Below, one piece after another: positions 1-12,320 of a stretch of 64,000 bases of DNA; position 1 is the first letter of the stretch, and every line of letters begins with the position of its first letter. The notes below the pieces were generated by a model. It had not been told where the DNA came from. It made no database searches and worked only from the letters and a program-made list of their open reading frames with translations. The position numbers were made by a program, and so were the translations under genes. Origin of the DNA: Dysidea avara (lineage: Eukaryota > Porifera > Demospongiae > Dictyoceratida > Dysideidae); assembly GCF_963678975.1 (NCBI RefSeq), contig NC_089281.1:28169151-28233150 (forward strand), written 5' to 3'.

Positions 1-401
1 TGGATGACCCAACTTGGTTTTAACATTGTTACTAAATGACTTACATGTTGCTAGTTCTCCGTGATTTGTTCTCACTGATTGATATCAACAACCAACTTTG
101 AAAACCAGCGAGCAACATGTGTTCAAATAGTTTGGTGCAACAACCACATGTATTCGAATAGTTTGATGCAATATGCACTGGTAGATGGAAGCCCTACTTT
201 AGTCTATTAACACTCAGTGGTAGAACCTTGACTGATGGCCATGGTAAAGAAGGATAAAAGGTAAGACAATAGAGCAAGCATTGTATGTTTATCAATATAC
301 CAAAGGTTTTTTCTTAAGCGAAATAGAAATGTTTCTGCGAAAGAATTAAGGCTGTAGCTGTATCCAGTTTTCCGCTACGCTTGACACGTCAGGCAGGCAG
401 G

Positions 402-685
402 TAGTCTGGTGCCGCCCACCCCTTCACAAAAAGTAAGGGTCTGGTGAAATACAAATACTAAATCATTTCTACCGCCCAGATTAGGCGGTAGCCAATTAAT
501 GCGTGCCAATGACGTTCACACAGAAATCTCCTTGGCAACACAATGCTTTTGTTCGAATTGAAGTACAATCATCTGATGTAACAAGCATTACGTGCACTGT
601 CTAATTGAATTCCTTTTGAAATGATTTGGCATTTGTATTTCACCAGACCCTTACTTTTTGCGACAGGGCAGGCGGAACCAGACTA
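402..685. mobile_element. MITE family A, copy 1 (MULE-like, 9-bp TSD)
   Basis: Non-autonomous DNA transposon of 284 bp. It begins tagtctggtgccgccc and ends ggaaccagacta, with terminal inverted repeats of roughly 50 bp that contain the shared block aagggtctggtgaaatac. The 9-bp sequence gcaggcagg flanks it on both sides (393-401 and 686-694). Related copies lie at 10550-10825 and 61525-61805. It contains no coding capacity. The 9-bp duplication with long TIRs suggests mobilisation by a Mutator-like transposase; that class assignment is inference. Confidence 0.88.
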
Positions 686-1143
686 GCAGGCAGGCAGGCA
701 GTAGAAAATTCCGTTGAGTAGATAAAATTAAAAAATTCTGTAGCAACTTGACGGGAACATTTTGGGTCAATCTGAAGACACTTTTGGGCTTGATTTTACC
801 CAACCAATACTGTCATGTTGTTGTGAGGAAAAATCGAGGCAGGTTTTTGAATTATATTATATCACTGGCCATGCCCACACCTTCAATGTCCCTATTATGC
901 AGTACTATCGTACTGTATGATGAAGGTAAAATAGCCTTTTAAAATAATTTCATAGCAACTTATTGTAAGCATTTCGGGTCACACTGAAGGCACTTTTGTG
1001 CTTGATTAACCAATATTGTTGGAAGTGGGTAAAACCGGGAGCAAGAATAGAACGAAGGGCAGGAGATATGTGAGTAAAACCAGGATGGAGACCAGGATAT
1101 CACATGAGTTGTAGCATGCAAGAAGGGGAAGTTGAGTTCTAGA

Positions 1144-1165
1144 GAGCAGGGGCGGATCCAGGGGG
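1144..1165 (+). repeat. Solo hAT-like terminus
   Basis: The sequence caggggcggatccagg resembles the CAGGGGCGG-type ends of animal hAT elements. Similar isolated ends occur near 6133-6146 (opposite orientation), 8290-8303 and 59392-59406. No matching 8-bp target duplication was found for the 1147/6146 pair, so they are annotated as separate relic ends. Confidence 0.45.
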
Positions 1166-1469
1166 GGAGGTCTTTGGGGTCTCAAGACCCCCCCTTCAGG
1201 TTGAACCTTGAACAGGAAATCTAAGACAGAAAGTGCACGGAGGAAAGCAACAGATCGCAAAAGATCGATATACTCTAATAGAGCAGTCCTGAAGTATTTA
1301 ATATAGCATCACGTGATGATAGCTCACGTGATATGAATTGTTTAAAGTTCATCAAATGGCGGAAGACACACGCTTACTGTCAGAGACCTCAACCTGGAAA
1401 GTGCACTTGGAGTGAGACTTGAGGTTGAAATGTGTGAGATTTGCTTACTTAGGAGTGAGGTCTGTCACG

Positions 1470-1556
1470 CTGCAGATGGTCCCCGGCCGCAAGTGGTCCG
1501 GCCGGACCATATGAAGTTGCTGCAGATGGTCCGCCCTGCTGCAGCTGGTCCCCCCA
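1470..1556. repeat. GGTCCGGCCGGACC palindrome cluster 1
   Basis: Short repeated units built on the palindrome tggtccggccggacca and decayed versions (ggtccccggccgc, ggtccgccctgctgc, ggtcccccc). They are separated by 10-25 bp spacers that often read 'gctgcaga' or 'atgaagt'. Further clusters lie at 2338-2482, 7020-7170 and 8606-8716. I do not recognise the family. Confidence 0.6.
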
Positions 1557-1699
1557 ATGAAATCTCCACTATCAGCTTCCCAGTCAGTACTAGCTCAATG
1601 TCTTGATCAAAACGCACTGCCCTCCACGACATACCGTCATACGAGTCCTGAAGCAGTGAAGCGAAATTTGAGTAATGCATGACCTATTCACAGGGAAAA

Positions 1700-1982
1700 A
1701 AAAATGACATTTCCGGACCAAAAATCAGCATGGAAATGTACAGGGAATGTACCTGTTGAATTTACTATATCAAACCTGGAGTAAACCTGTATACCGTAAA
1801 TGTCACATGTTGTGACATTTCCTAAAACATTGGAAATTTCATGTGTCTGTACATTTCCTCTGCCAAAAATTTGACGTGTTGTTAGATTTCCTGCATGTAT
1901 TCAGAAATTTGACATTTACATTAGATTTCCTTAGTCAAGGACACATGGCATGCAGTGACATTTCCTACACTATTCAGAAAAC
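1700..1982. repeat. Degenerate GACATTTCC/GGAAATGT array
   Basis: About nine occurrences of gacatttcc, agatttcc or the inverted ggaaatgt appear in 280 bp (for example near 1709, 1732, 1814, 1849, 1884, 1924 and 1958). Inverted pairs could fold back on each other. No coding content is evident. Confidence 0.45.
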
Positions 1983-2337
1983 TGCTTTTTATGTGGACTA
2001 CATTGCCAAGGGTGACAATCATGCCAGCAGATTATTATTATAGACCTAAAGAATGGAATACGCAAGATAGCATGCATTTCATTTGCAAGATAACCTTAGC
2101 AGGCAAAATGTACCAATGAAACTGTAGATGTTAGGTGACTGTTCTATTAAAGTATTGACTGACTGCTCTATTAGAGTACCTTGATCTTGTATAACACGAA
2201 CGCATACTATAATACGTAATTATAAGGCCACCTCGAAGGCCACAGTGGAACGGGAAGCTAGGGTCGGCACAGTGGGGCACTTTGTGCCTAGCCCTATGCC
2301 TTCTCAAAGATCTATGATTGAGTCTATTATAAAGCCA

Positions 2338-2482
2338 GTGGGGGACCACTTATGGCAGAGGGGGACCAGCTGTGGCGGCGTAAGTTGTCCGGGGGGGACA
2401 AGTTGCAGTGCTACAAGTAGTCTGGGGGGACCAAGTATGGTTGCTGCAACTGGTCCGGGGGGACCGATTTTGGGGGGACTGG
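2338..2482. repeat. GGTCC palindrome cluster 2
   Basis: A series of half-sites: gggggaccacttatgg, gggggaccagctgtgg, gtccgggggggacaag, ctggggggaccaagt, ctggtccggggggacc, ggggggactggtt. Compared with cluster 1, the centre is drifting from GGCCGG to GGGGGG. Confidence 0.5.
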
Positions 2483-3218
2483 TTGTAACATGACTGGTCT
2501 TGCCTTAGTAGGAAATATTCCTGTTAAAATTGCAAAATTTGCAACTTCCTTTGGCTATTTTCAGTTATAACTCCATTTTTAGCCATCAGAGCACTGTTTA
2601 GCGCTTTGCCAAGAGGTTTGAAGTGAAATTAAATACATTAGAGCTTAATTTTCCAGGAATTATAATGCGTGAGATGGAAAACCATGCGTGAGACAACAAT
2701 CCAATGAGTGTGCCTCATGCGTAATGCGTGAGAGTTGAGGTGTCTGTTACTGTGCATAGAAGAGCTGGCAGCTGCAAGGGAGCAATGGCGTTTGTAATCA
2801 CTGATATTGTTGTGAAGGTACGTCTGATTTGTTCTAAAAGAGTGTTTTACTGCTGTTACTTTTCTTTTGTGGTATACACCTGACTCCACCTTTGGTCAAT
2901 GTGGGCACATGATATCACTCGGCTGTTCTTGAGACGTCGACAGAAGACACAGAATGCAAGTCCCCGCACTTGACAGTATGAATTACAAAGTGACACAGGA
3001 GTTAGCTACTTCAGTAGTTCTTCAACTTGGTCAGGAAGACCAACTTCACTCGCACTTGCACAAGGTTCAATTTTGGTGCCACTTCTGCGAGGGTGACGGC
3101 AAGCAAGAAGTGTGATCGAAAATCTATGGTGTGATGAACAATTGCTTCATCATTCGTCGTGACTACTGTGTGCCAGGAAGTTGCGTATGTAGTAAGCTAT
3201 AAGTCTACAATAGCGTAG

Positions 3219-5918
3219 TATAAAGCATTTTCAACACGTGATCTACATTACGTAACTTCAAATATCGCCTACGCGTCCGCCATACTGGTGAACCAAGCAC
3301 TGGTGAACCGTATAATAGTTCACTCAGTATAGTGTGTTTACAGTATTTTTCTGGCAGTGGAGAGAAGTCATGGTTGCTGTGGAAGAAAATTGCATCTTTG
3401 GCAGTGCTTTAGAGGCTAGGAGGGTGATTAATAAGCACGAAAGGCGCCGGGATTGAGCTGAAAGAAGCCGTTCTTTATAAAGAATCTCGAGGGAATTTCT
3501 CGTGTTAGACACCCGTTTCTTGGTATCCCTGACAAGAGTGATCATTCCAGTGTGTAGTGGCTCAATGTCAAAGGACTGGGATCAAGGGGGTGTCACTCCA
3601 ATAGACACTGTACTACGATCTGCGACCGGGGTCAAAGCCGGTCAAGATCGATTTTCGATTTTGACCGTTAACTTTCATCGAAAATTTCTCTTGACTACTG
3701 ACCTGGTTCCATTTATTTTCACTATATTTTCGTGTACTACTTATTCGCGAAGCTTTGACCGTGCTGAGAAAACAGTTTGACCGTTGTTCTTCGTGAAAAA
3801 TCAGCCTTGTTCATTGACCTTTAGTTTTGACCGTGGTCGCAGATCGTAGTACAGTGCCTATTGGAGTGACATCCCCTTGTGGGATGGGTAAGGCTGTTCA
3901 ACATTTCCGCATAAGGGGGGCACTAGCTAGCTACTGTACGTTTGTTATATTGCAGCTGTTCAGCGCAACAACTTTGTTGGCCTCTGCACCATCTCTAGTT
4001 TGTAAATATTTTGTTCATAGTATGGAGACCAGCCTGTATACAGGAATGGGATGAACACATGTATTATAACAGCATTTAACTGCTAAAAACCTGACATTTT
4101 GTTATGTTACATTGTAAAAGACCCATTACTGAATCTGCCTTTGCAGTGATCATGCTGATACCTGTATGTTGTGCCCATTTTAGGTTGCTGCCCAGCAATA
4201 ACAACACCCAGGTACAGCACTTAGTATGGCTTACTAGGTGTTGGATAGGCTTGGGTTGTCAGAACTAACATGAAAGTAAGGCAAAAGTAATTATGACTGC
4301 TGAAGTATGCCCAGCAAATGCAAATCTCAATAAGCTGGATTTTACTGAGTGCCACATGTATTCTGTTCTTGATAGCTATGCCGTGATGGTATGACTAGAC
4401 TCTTTGTCTTATTGGACAATTTACAGATATAGTACTTGAGTTGTTTCTCCATGGCAAGTGTTGCACACAAACAAACAGAGTTGCATGAAGATGCATGCAA
4501 ACTCAAGTGTTATGATCAACTACAAAATTAGAGTAGTAGACTAGATAGTAGATGTCCAGAAAATCTATATGTATTTTTATTTTTATTGTTAACAACAGAT
4601 GGATCAGTCCACGTGTTTGTGTCGTTTGTAAGATTTGTTGTTGTTTTGTTATAGAAAAACAGCCATATTCTTGGACTCCATGCACTGTTTACCAGGAAAC
4701 CAGTATCTGCAATTTAATGACGTAAGCAGTACTACACACATGAGGGGAATCGATCACTTCTGATTAAATGTTGTCATGTCTGTCCATGTGTCCCATCAGC
4801 ACTACATGAATGTCTCACATCTACGTACACTGGATAAGCCACAGTTATGACAATCATGTCAGAAAGGTTTATTGTATTAACCACCACTGAGACTCACCAT
4901 TTCACAGTTGTGAAGTGGATCACCCAAAATTATAATTTTCACGAAGTTCTTGCATGTAGTGTATGATTATTTTATGTTTGGTTTTGTAAGTTTTTACATT
5001 TGTATACATCTGAGGGACAGAGACGATTAGTATAGTGACCCATCTACTATCCGAACCCAGAGTATGTTCAGATAATTGAAATGAAATTGAAGCTCACTCA
5101 TTTCTGTACAGAACTGTTCAATTAGTCTAATATAATGCTCACTTACTCTGACAAAACTGTCATTTCTACAGTTCAGATATGGGCATATAAAGGAAGGACC
5201 ACTGTAATAAGTCATCAAACGTAAAGACAACTTTAACATATTCAGTCTCATCACCTCGATTTTTAGTGAGATATGAACTCTGTATATGTCTTTGTAAATG
5301 TTATTACTAATTGTTCCATGATAGAAAGCTTAACTATGATGCTATATGATTCTTTGGTCCATTGTATATGTAGCCAGCTGCCACCTAGGAAATACTCAGT
5401 GTACATATTGCAAGTGGGATTGCTGAAAGGAAGACTCTGGGAGGTGTCTTTCACAGATCTTGCAATGAATGCTACACTTTTAGGTAATACTGCTAGGCTG
5501 AACCTGAACCATTCACACTGTAGCTCGAACTCAGCTACAGTGGATCTGCTGAGTCAAATGCTGGGCGGTACTCCGGCCAGTAGCCAATACCTTTAGTAAC
5601 AACAGCAAACAGAGTAACGAAACTTGTCCGGGATAGCCTTTAAGAGAAATTCCCTGTCAAACGGCTCTATTCAGTTGAGAATCTATTTTAGTCCGCCCCT
5701 TCGTGCAGTTACTGATCAACCTTGTAAAGAATTGCCAGAGGTGTACTTCTCTTCCACTTCTAGTATGAGTTCTCTTTAACACCAGTAGAATACTGTAAAC
5801 ACAATACACTGAGCGAACTATTACACGATTCACCAGTAAAGTGGTTCACCAATATGGTGGATGCGTAGGCGAAACTTTAAATTACGTAATGAAGATCACG
5901 TGTTGAAAATGCTCTATA
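3219..5918. mobile_element. 2.7-kb element with diverged long inverted repeats
   Basis: The left arm (about 3219-3460) is the reverse complement of the right arm (about 5690-5918). Matching blocks include tcaacacgtgatc / gatcacgtgttga, gaactattac versus gtataatagttc, and cagtatt...ctgg. The arms are about 70-80 percent alike by eye. The interior has no convincing ORF and holds a separate MITE (3583-3879). It is probably an old non-autonomous DNA transposon. No clear target duplication was seen. Confidence 0.6.
3583..3879. mobile_element. MITE family B, copy 1
   Basis: A 297-bp foldback element. Its terminal repeats read inward from caagggggtgtcact and end agtgacatccccttg. The inner arms share cgatctgcgacc / ggtcgcagatcg, and the interior carries repeated ttgaccg/cggtcaa motifs. 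It is flanked by tgggat on both sides (3577-3582 and 3880-3885), a plausible 6-bp target duplication. A related copy lies at 19830-20099. It sits inside the 3.2-5.9 kb inverted-repeat element. Confidence 0.75.
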
Positions 5919-7019
5919 TAGCAATTAGCTGCACAAACAGCAGTGTAGGTTCCAGCTAGTTATAGCTAGATACACACATTGTGCTTGTTAAAATTTGCCT
6001 AAGGACACATTTTATCTACGAATGCTACGTATAGCCGTATATAGGCTGGATGTGCTGAGTTGAATAATTATGTGAACTTTATGTGTGTTACCCTCCACCC
6101 AGCTCAGAGAACCCCTCTTGAAAAATCCTGGATCCGCCTCTGGAGAGTGACAATAGTTGGTTTTCAAATACCTTTTTGACAGATTTTTGATGAATTCTTA
6201 AACGATCAAAATACCCTATTAGAATTCTCAGCAGTCAGCTTCCAAGTCACTGAGATCTACAAGCCAAAAAGCAAACAAGACAATATTCTGAGACTCTATC
6301 TTGTGTCAGAGGAAGACTGCTGTTGACTCAGTGACTACTCTCTATTAGAGTATCTCAATCAGATCAGCAAAAAGCTACCAAATAAAGTAATATTGCTTTA
6401 CAACACCAAACAATGCATCAAGATTATGTACCTATCAATGTTTTACCCCACTACCATGAACACAGGCAGAGGTGGGGATTAGCGGGGGAATGGACTGCTA
6501 ACCTTGCCCCAGGTATTTGGTCAAACTGAGCTGATATCTTGTTGAGCTTTAACACTCTCAGTCTTTTCTTTCAAACATGGACATGCCATGAGTACCTCTT
6601 CCGCTTTATTCCAGCAAGGCTCACATGTTTGTCTACTAGATCACGTGCAAAAGCAAAAGACAAGTTGAGTCCAAGCCAAGCATGAACACTGAAAAGCACT
6701 TTAGTGTTACTTACCTTCTGGTCACGGGAGTTGTGGTCTTGCTATATTCCCGTGGTCTTTCACTAGGGGATATTGGGGGATAAGTGGGGATTCGGCATGG
6801 AAAACGGCCCCAGGTAGTGGGGAACTCTAATCCCCACGTCTTCATATAGTAGTGGGGAAAAACTTTGATAGGTGCATTATTAGTATTTATTACAGAATTG
6901 TTGTGTAAAATGACCCATGCGCCATCAGTCTGTTCTCACTCTCTCAGTAGAACCCACCTTCTTACACCCTACTATAGAGTACTACTGTACTGCTACTACT
7001 GCATGTACTGTCAACGCAC

Positions 7020-7170
7020 CAATGGTCCGGGCATATAAGGTCTGGGCGGACCATTTATGCTGTCACAAATGGTCCGGCCGGACCACTTGTGCTTACATAA
7101 CTGGTCCCCCCGGACCACCCATGCCTGTGCATAAATGGTCCGGGCTGAACATAAATGGTCCGCCTCCAGT
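7020..7170. repeat. GGTCCGGCCGGACC palindrome cluster 3
   Basis: Six or more units (aatggtccgggc, ctgggcggaccattt, aatggtccggccggacca, ctggtccccccggacc, aaatggtccgggctg, aatggtccgcctcc). The spacers recur as 'tttatgc', 'tgtgc' or 'cataa'. This is the densest of the four clusters. Confidence 0.6.
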
Positions 7171-7439
7171 CTGCCATGCATGCACCCGCTAGTTATGCTG
7201 GCGTGAATTTTGCAGCGTAAGTTATAGATAGCTATCATATTAAATCCTTGCTCACGACGTAGTTCCTGAAAATGCTGGCATATAAAAACTGACTGACACT
7301 CTATATTATATTAGATAATCAATTGATCAATAACTCTAATAGAACAGTCAATGATCAAGGAGAATGAACGGTTTCAATAAAGCATGTTATTTTGTAAAAA
7401 AAAACTTTGATAGCTACTTTGGCTGGTGCTATATATTAG

Positions 7440-8220
7440 ACCCAAACTGCATTTCTTTGCATTTAGAGTAGACTCCATTTATTATCAGTCCGCTTCTCTT
7501 TCTAATCTAATTTAATGCTCAACTTCACTAAATGTATACTACGATTATGTTCCCTTCAAATCTACTTCCAACACTATAGATATCTTATTTCTATACTACT
7601 GAAGTAGCTCGTGAAGTAGAGTGTCATGGGACCCAAAAAGACTTATAAATTAGGAGTGATGCTCTCCAGTGACTTGAAGTGGACCAATCATTACAATTTT
7701 ATAATATTCAAAGCATGCAAATCATTGGGACTGATACAGCATACATTTTGTTCCAATCACTTTCCATCAGCTAAAACAAATTTGTATACTATAATTATAG
7801 CTAATTATAGTTTGTCCCCATGCACCTCACTTACTGCATGCTCACAGTTATGGCAATCCTAAGGATATTATGCACTTTGAGCGTATTCAGTATCGAGTGA
7901 CAAAATACATTTTAAACAACTATGATACCTATTATAAACCCAGGCTACTTGAACTCAGACTCCTACCTGTAATGTATATCTTTGAGATCCAAGATATTTT
8001 ATTTGCGACCAAGTCGCTCAAGTCACCTGTACAAAATTTTGACATCAACAACTATAATATTGTTACATTCTCTCAAGGACATACCAGATTTTCTACATGC
8101 AGCAAACTTAATCATCTCGTACAGACTATAATAATCTAAATAGAAACTCCTATTTGCATTGCCTTCCTTGCTTGCATGTGGAATGCCGATACCTATACCT
8201 CTCCATTGCAGTAATCATCA
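7440..8220 (+). pseudogene. LINE reverse-transcriptase ORF relic (3' part)
   Basis: Translation gives the region downstream of the catalytic RT motifs typical of CR1/Jockey-like non-LTR retrotransposons. It includes LGVMLSSDLKWTNHYNFI, then KACKSLGLIQHTF, then after a stop ERIQYRVTKYILN and LLELRLLPVMYIFEIQDIL. In-frame stops and frame changes (near 7600, 7862 and 8138) show it is dead. The 5' catalytic part is absent, as expected of a 5'-truncated insertion. No poly-A tail or target duplication was identified. Confidence 0.8.
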
Positions 8221-8605
8221 AGACAAAACAAAAGGAGAAAGGCTACCCTCTGTGAAAGAGACGCGACTGAAACCGTTTACAGTAATCAATGGCGGATCCA
8301 GGATGGGGCATTTGGTATGGCTAGTACGTAGTTTATACAGCAATTATATAATTTGCTAGGCGCCAACTTCTTCAGCAACTGTCTTTAACTTTGTGGAGGT
8401 ACAATGCGAAGATGGTCGTAGCTACTCCACCAGTAGATCTATTCGCTAACTGCTGAGGACGAACTGTCTCCAGACTTTCACTTTGGTTAAGTTGGTAGTA
8501 GCTGAGTTAGGTAATAAGTATTATTTTGTCACTGCAGTATTGCTAATCACAAGTAGCTAGCTAGTGCCGACGAGTGTATGGCTTAGCTTTAGCATTGACA
8601 TTTAT

Positions 8606-8716
8606 AACCCGGACCAGTTTTGCTAGGGTAGGACTATTTTTGTTGTCATAGCTGGTCCGGCCGGACCATTTATGTCAAACATATGCGGTCCGGCCGGACC
8701 GTTTATGCACCCGGAC
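8606..8716. repeat. GGTCCGGCCGGACC palindrome cluster 4
   Basis: Two complete palindromes (ctggtccggccggaccat and cggtccggccggaccg) and two half-sites (cccggaccagttttgc, cccggaccaaat), about 25-35 bp apart. The spacers contain 'tttatg'. Confidence 0.6.
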
Positions 8717-10549
8717 CAAATATTTTGTTACAGTACATATACTCCAGCCAAAAATAATAATAAATCAGTAGCTAATATTATAAATAAAGCGTCACTAAAT
8801 CAAACCACTCACTCACCCGTTGGGGATCCATAACTTTGGTCTATCCATGAGTTGATACGAACACCTTGGATGTACGAAAAAGGGAAAAACCAGTCAGTCA
8901 AACTACAGCGCAATACCAACACGTGATGCACCAGTGGGCGGGCGTACCGATGTCAGGCGGCGCCCGCCATTACCATCACGAGTAGGATCTTACAACTCAC
9001 AATTACAAACGTGCAGAATACACAGTACAAACATGGCAAAGAAAGTACAACCAGAATGTGACATACAAATTAACACACATGATAATGTTAACAAAAAAAC
9101 TTTCATTATTATATTGTGTAGCTAAATCACAATGCACAGGTGCTAAATTACAATCAAGTGTATTTATTTATTTATTACTGTGCAAAGCCTCTTTTCACTC
9201 ATTTCAGTTTGAGAAGGCATCACAGATGCTTGTAGGGCCTGCCGGATCACTGGTTAATCACTGATACATTTTATTTTTACAACAATATAAAAGCACAGAT
9301 AAAACTGATTTAGCTAATTTATTAGTTAGCTATTCATGTCTAGTTTTTTTTTTAACTCAGTGTTACAGTGTTGCACTCCAGCTGTCCAGCTACAGGGAAT
9401 GCCATCTCTAGAGTACGATTCATTATCGAAATATTCATTACCAAGTTTGGATGGACATAACGTTATGTATAGCAACCAAAATATGCTAATACATAGCTAC
9501 AGGTTATATTACAAATCAACACCATATTGGATTACTTATCAAGCTCAGTTCAACAATTAGGTCGTCAATTGTTGTACTCAATGTATGAACACAAGTATAT
9601 ACCGGTATATCTTTTGGAAGCTCTCCAGCTATGAGGACTGCTGGTGTGTAAGCTTAAAAGGCTGGAGTGCCTATAGCCGGTACAGTATACAAATATACAG
9701 ATTAATCTCCAGTCTCACCAACACAGTATTATACAGTAGTATATACTATACAGATCTAGGTATCTAGGCTACATACAAGAATTCCAACTAGAGAGATGGA
9801 ATTCTTGTAAGTTTATAGGAGCAAGAAATTGCTGCAATTATAGGCTTTTATGCATGGTAAATGTTCTGTTAACTGGCTATACACAACATATGGCACAATA
9901 CACTACAAGTTCAAGCTTGCATGGAATCAAGGGTATAGTGTGATTGCTATTATAATCTTTGACTGCTCTATTAGAGTATATTGATTGTTGCAGTATATAC
10001 TCAATCAGGGCAGTTGCTGTAGATTCCACTGTAAACAACAAGAGGTGTAATTCAGGTGGTCCATGTATGTTGATGTGCAACTATATCGGTATAAGGTAAA
10101 ACAAGAGTCCATATTTTATTATGGACTCTTGGTAAAAGGGGTATCAAATCTACAATATACACGGACAAACTGTAAAATAAAATGCCATCTGTGGTCTGGA
10201 GAGATCAATTGGTCCAGTAGATCCCCAAAAATGGTTTTCTCCACACTTCAAACTATAGATAGTTAATTGCAAACATCAGTGTAAAATGAACATACTCTGG
10301 TATGTGAGATCACGTACTTTTATTTGAAATAATAAGCTGACTTCATTGTAATCTTGGCTTATTCTTCTATGGTCATCCCAGCTCAGTTAATTAACCTCAG
10401 TAGCACTGGAAAAGGGCTGGCTAAACTCTTTTCATAGACCTTCTTAGCTCATAACAGTATACTAATGTGGTGAATGGACATGCCAAATAAGGCCGATCTA
10501 CTTGTCATCCCTGTATAAAGAAATCCAGTGCAAGCTGGAGTACATGTAG

Positions 10550-10825
10550 TAGTCTGGTGCCGCCACAAAGAGTATAAGGGTCTGGTGAAATACAAATATC
10601 AAATCATTTCAAAAGAATTCAATTAGACAGCACACATAACTGCTTGTTACGTCAGATGATTGCCCTTCAATTCGAACAAAGGCATTGTGTTGCCAAGGTT
10701 ATTTCTCTGTGAATCTCATTGGCACTCACTAATTGGCTACTGCGGAATCTAGGCAGCAGAAACAATTTAGTATCTTTATTTCACCAGGCCCTTACTTTTT
10801 ACGAGGGGTGGGTGACGCCTGACTA
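10550..10825. mobile_element. MITE family A, copy 2 (inverted)
   Basis: A 276-bp element with ends tagtctggtgccgcc and gacgcctgacta. Its interior is in the opposite orientation to copies 1 and 3 (for example ttcgaacaaaggcattgtg versus cacaatgcttttgttcgaa). The flanks tacatgtag (10541-10549) and tacatgtac (10826-10834) form a 9-bp target duplication with one mismatch. Confidence 0.86.
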
Positions 10826-11163
10826 TACATGTACATAACCTACCCCCATTCAGAGGTTAATTAATTAATTTGTTCATTCACCTCAGTTACCAGATCAGTC
10901 ACTTGTGTTTCAATTTATTTCTTACAAATAAAATTTTCATTGCCATCGTTTGATTGTTCCAAAGCTCAGTGCAGCAGTTAGTAATTTATAAATTGCTATT
11001 AGAGCTTTACAGTGACCAGCACTGAAGGTTTGACAGCAACACATGGTGCAGCCTTTGGATTACCTAACCTAACAAACTGGAACTAGAGACTTAAACATTA
11101 CTTAACCTACAGTAGCTACAATAATGTGAAACAGAAAATGGGACAAGAAAGGAAGAAAAAAAA

Positions 11164-11242
11164 TCCCTCCTACCCCAGGATTCGAACTGCAGGCCACCCA
11201 GTGTCTATTCAGGCACCACACTCAAGCCTCCTCCAGGAGGGA
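11164..11242 (-). repeat. tRNA-derived SINE head or tRNA pseudogene
   Basis: On the minus strand, tccctcc and ggaggga at the two ends can pair as a 7-bp acceptor-like stem. An A-box-like block (tggaggaggcttgagtgtgg) and a B-box-like block (gcagttcgaatcc) follow in tRNA order. A run of eight T directly downstream would serve as a pol III terminator. The T-arm does not fold properly and there are extra bases before the acceptor strand, so a functional tRNA is unlikely. Confidence 0.5.
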
Positions 11243-11656
11243 TGGATTTTTAAAGCCGACGGTTATGCTCACCTATCCTACTCACAGGTTCCCTAGCTAC
11301 CCCACTGTGTGGTATGTTTGAGGGCAGTGAGGCTGGTCACCACGAGACGCCACGAGACACACCGGGCACATCCAGAGCAGCGAGGGACTGAGCTGTCTCC
11401 CCAGACAACCAGTGCATCATCTAGACCACAGCTGCCTTAGGATCTATCCAGACAGACAGAACACTGACTAATATAGAAGTTGTAAAAAAGTAATTGGCGT
11501 TTCGGGGAAAAACCATAGGAGTTTAGAAGAAAAGAAAGTCAACAACACGTGACCACATACAAATGGTGGACGAGCTTTGAGGGGTGTATATTGGAGCCTT
11601 CAGCTGCCATTCGTCACGATTGATAGGGTCCATTGCTGTACGGACCAGTCGTAAAA

Positions 11657-12282
11657 ATGGCTCTGTCAAGAGAGGAGGCTTTTACCATCCTCGGACTGGA
11701 AGAAGGTGAAAATTTGAAAGTTATATAATGAACGATGCTGTTTATCGAAATTAAATTTGTGTTATGGTGGTGGCCATACAACGTAAAATCAACTGCTGCT
11801 TTTAACCATACTGCATATATTACTAATGACGTAGTGTTGTCTAAGATATTCGTTGCTTTCAAACTTGTTCGTGTTTCGCTTCCTGTATGTTAGGGTCCAC
11901 CGAGCAGGAAATCAAGGAGCAGTACAAGAAATTGGCTCTAAAGTGGCACCCAGATAAACAAACAGAAAACATAAACGACGAAAACTCTACTAAAGTAAGT
12001 TATAAGTAATGAAATTTCCCTGGGACTTTTTAAAAAAATAATTTAAATATTTGGAGGGCATAAATGCATGCGTCCTCCAACCATATAGTTTTGCCTTTTA
12101 AGGAAGACTCAATATTACTCTATTTAACACATAGTTTTTATTGTGTACACAGAAATTCCAACAGTTGTCTGCAGCATATAAAAAGTTGACAGCAGACGAA
12201 GATATCACACCGGTAAGTTGTTGAGACTGGATAATATAGACCATAGTAGTACAGTATCTGTTCTGTGTATAGAGTAACTAGT

Positions 12283-12320
<38 letters not shown>

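Noticed and set aside
1147-6146. A single 5-kb hAT element bounded by the two GGCGGATCC-type ends
   Set aside because: The ends are correctly opposed, but the flanking 8-mers do not match and the interior contains unrelated nested repeats.
11164-11242. Functional tRNA gene
   Set aside because: A and B boxes and an acceptor-like stem are present, but the T-arm does not pair and spacing is wrong; called SINE head or pseudogene.
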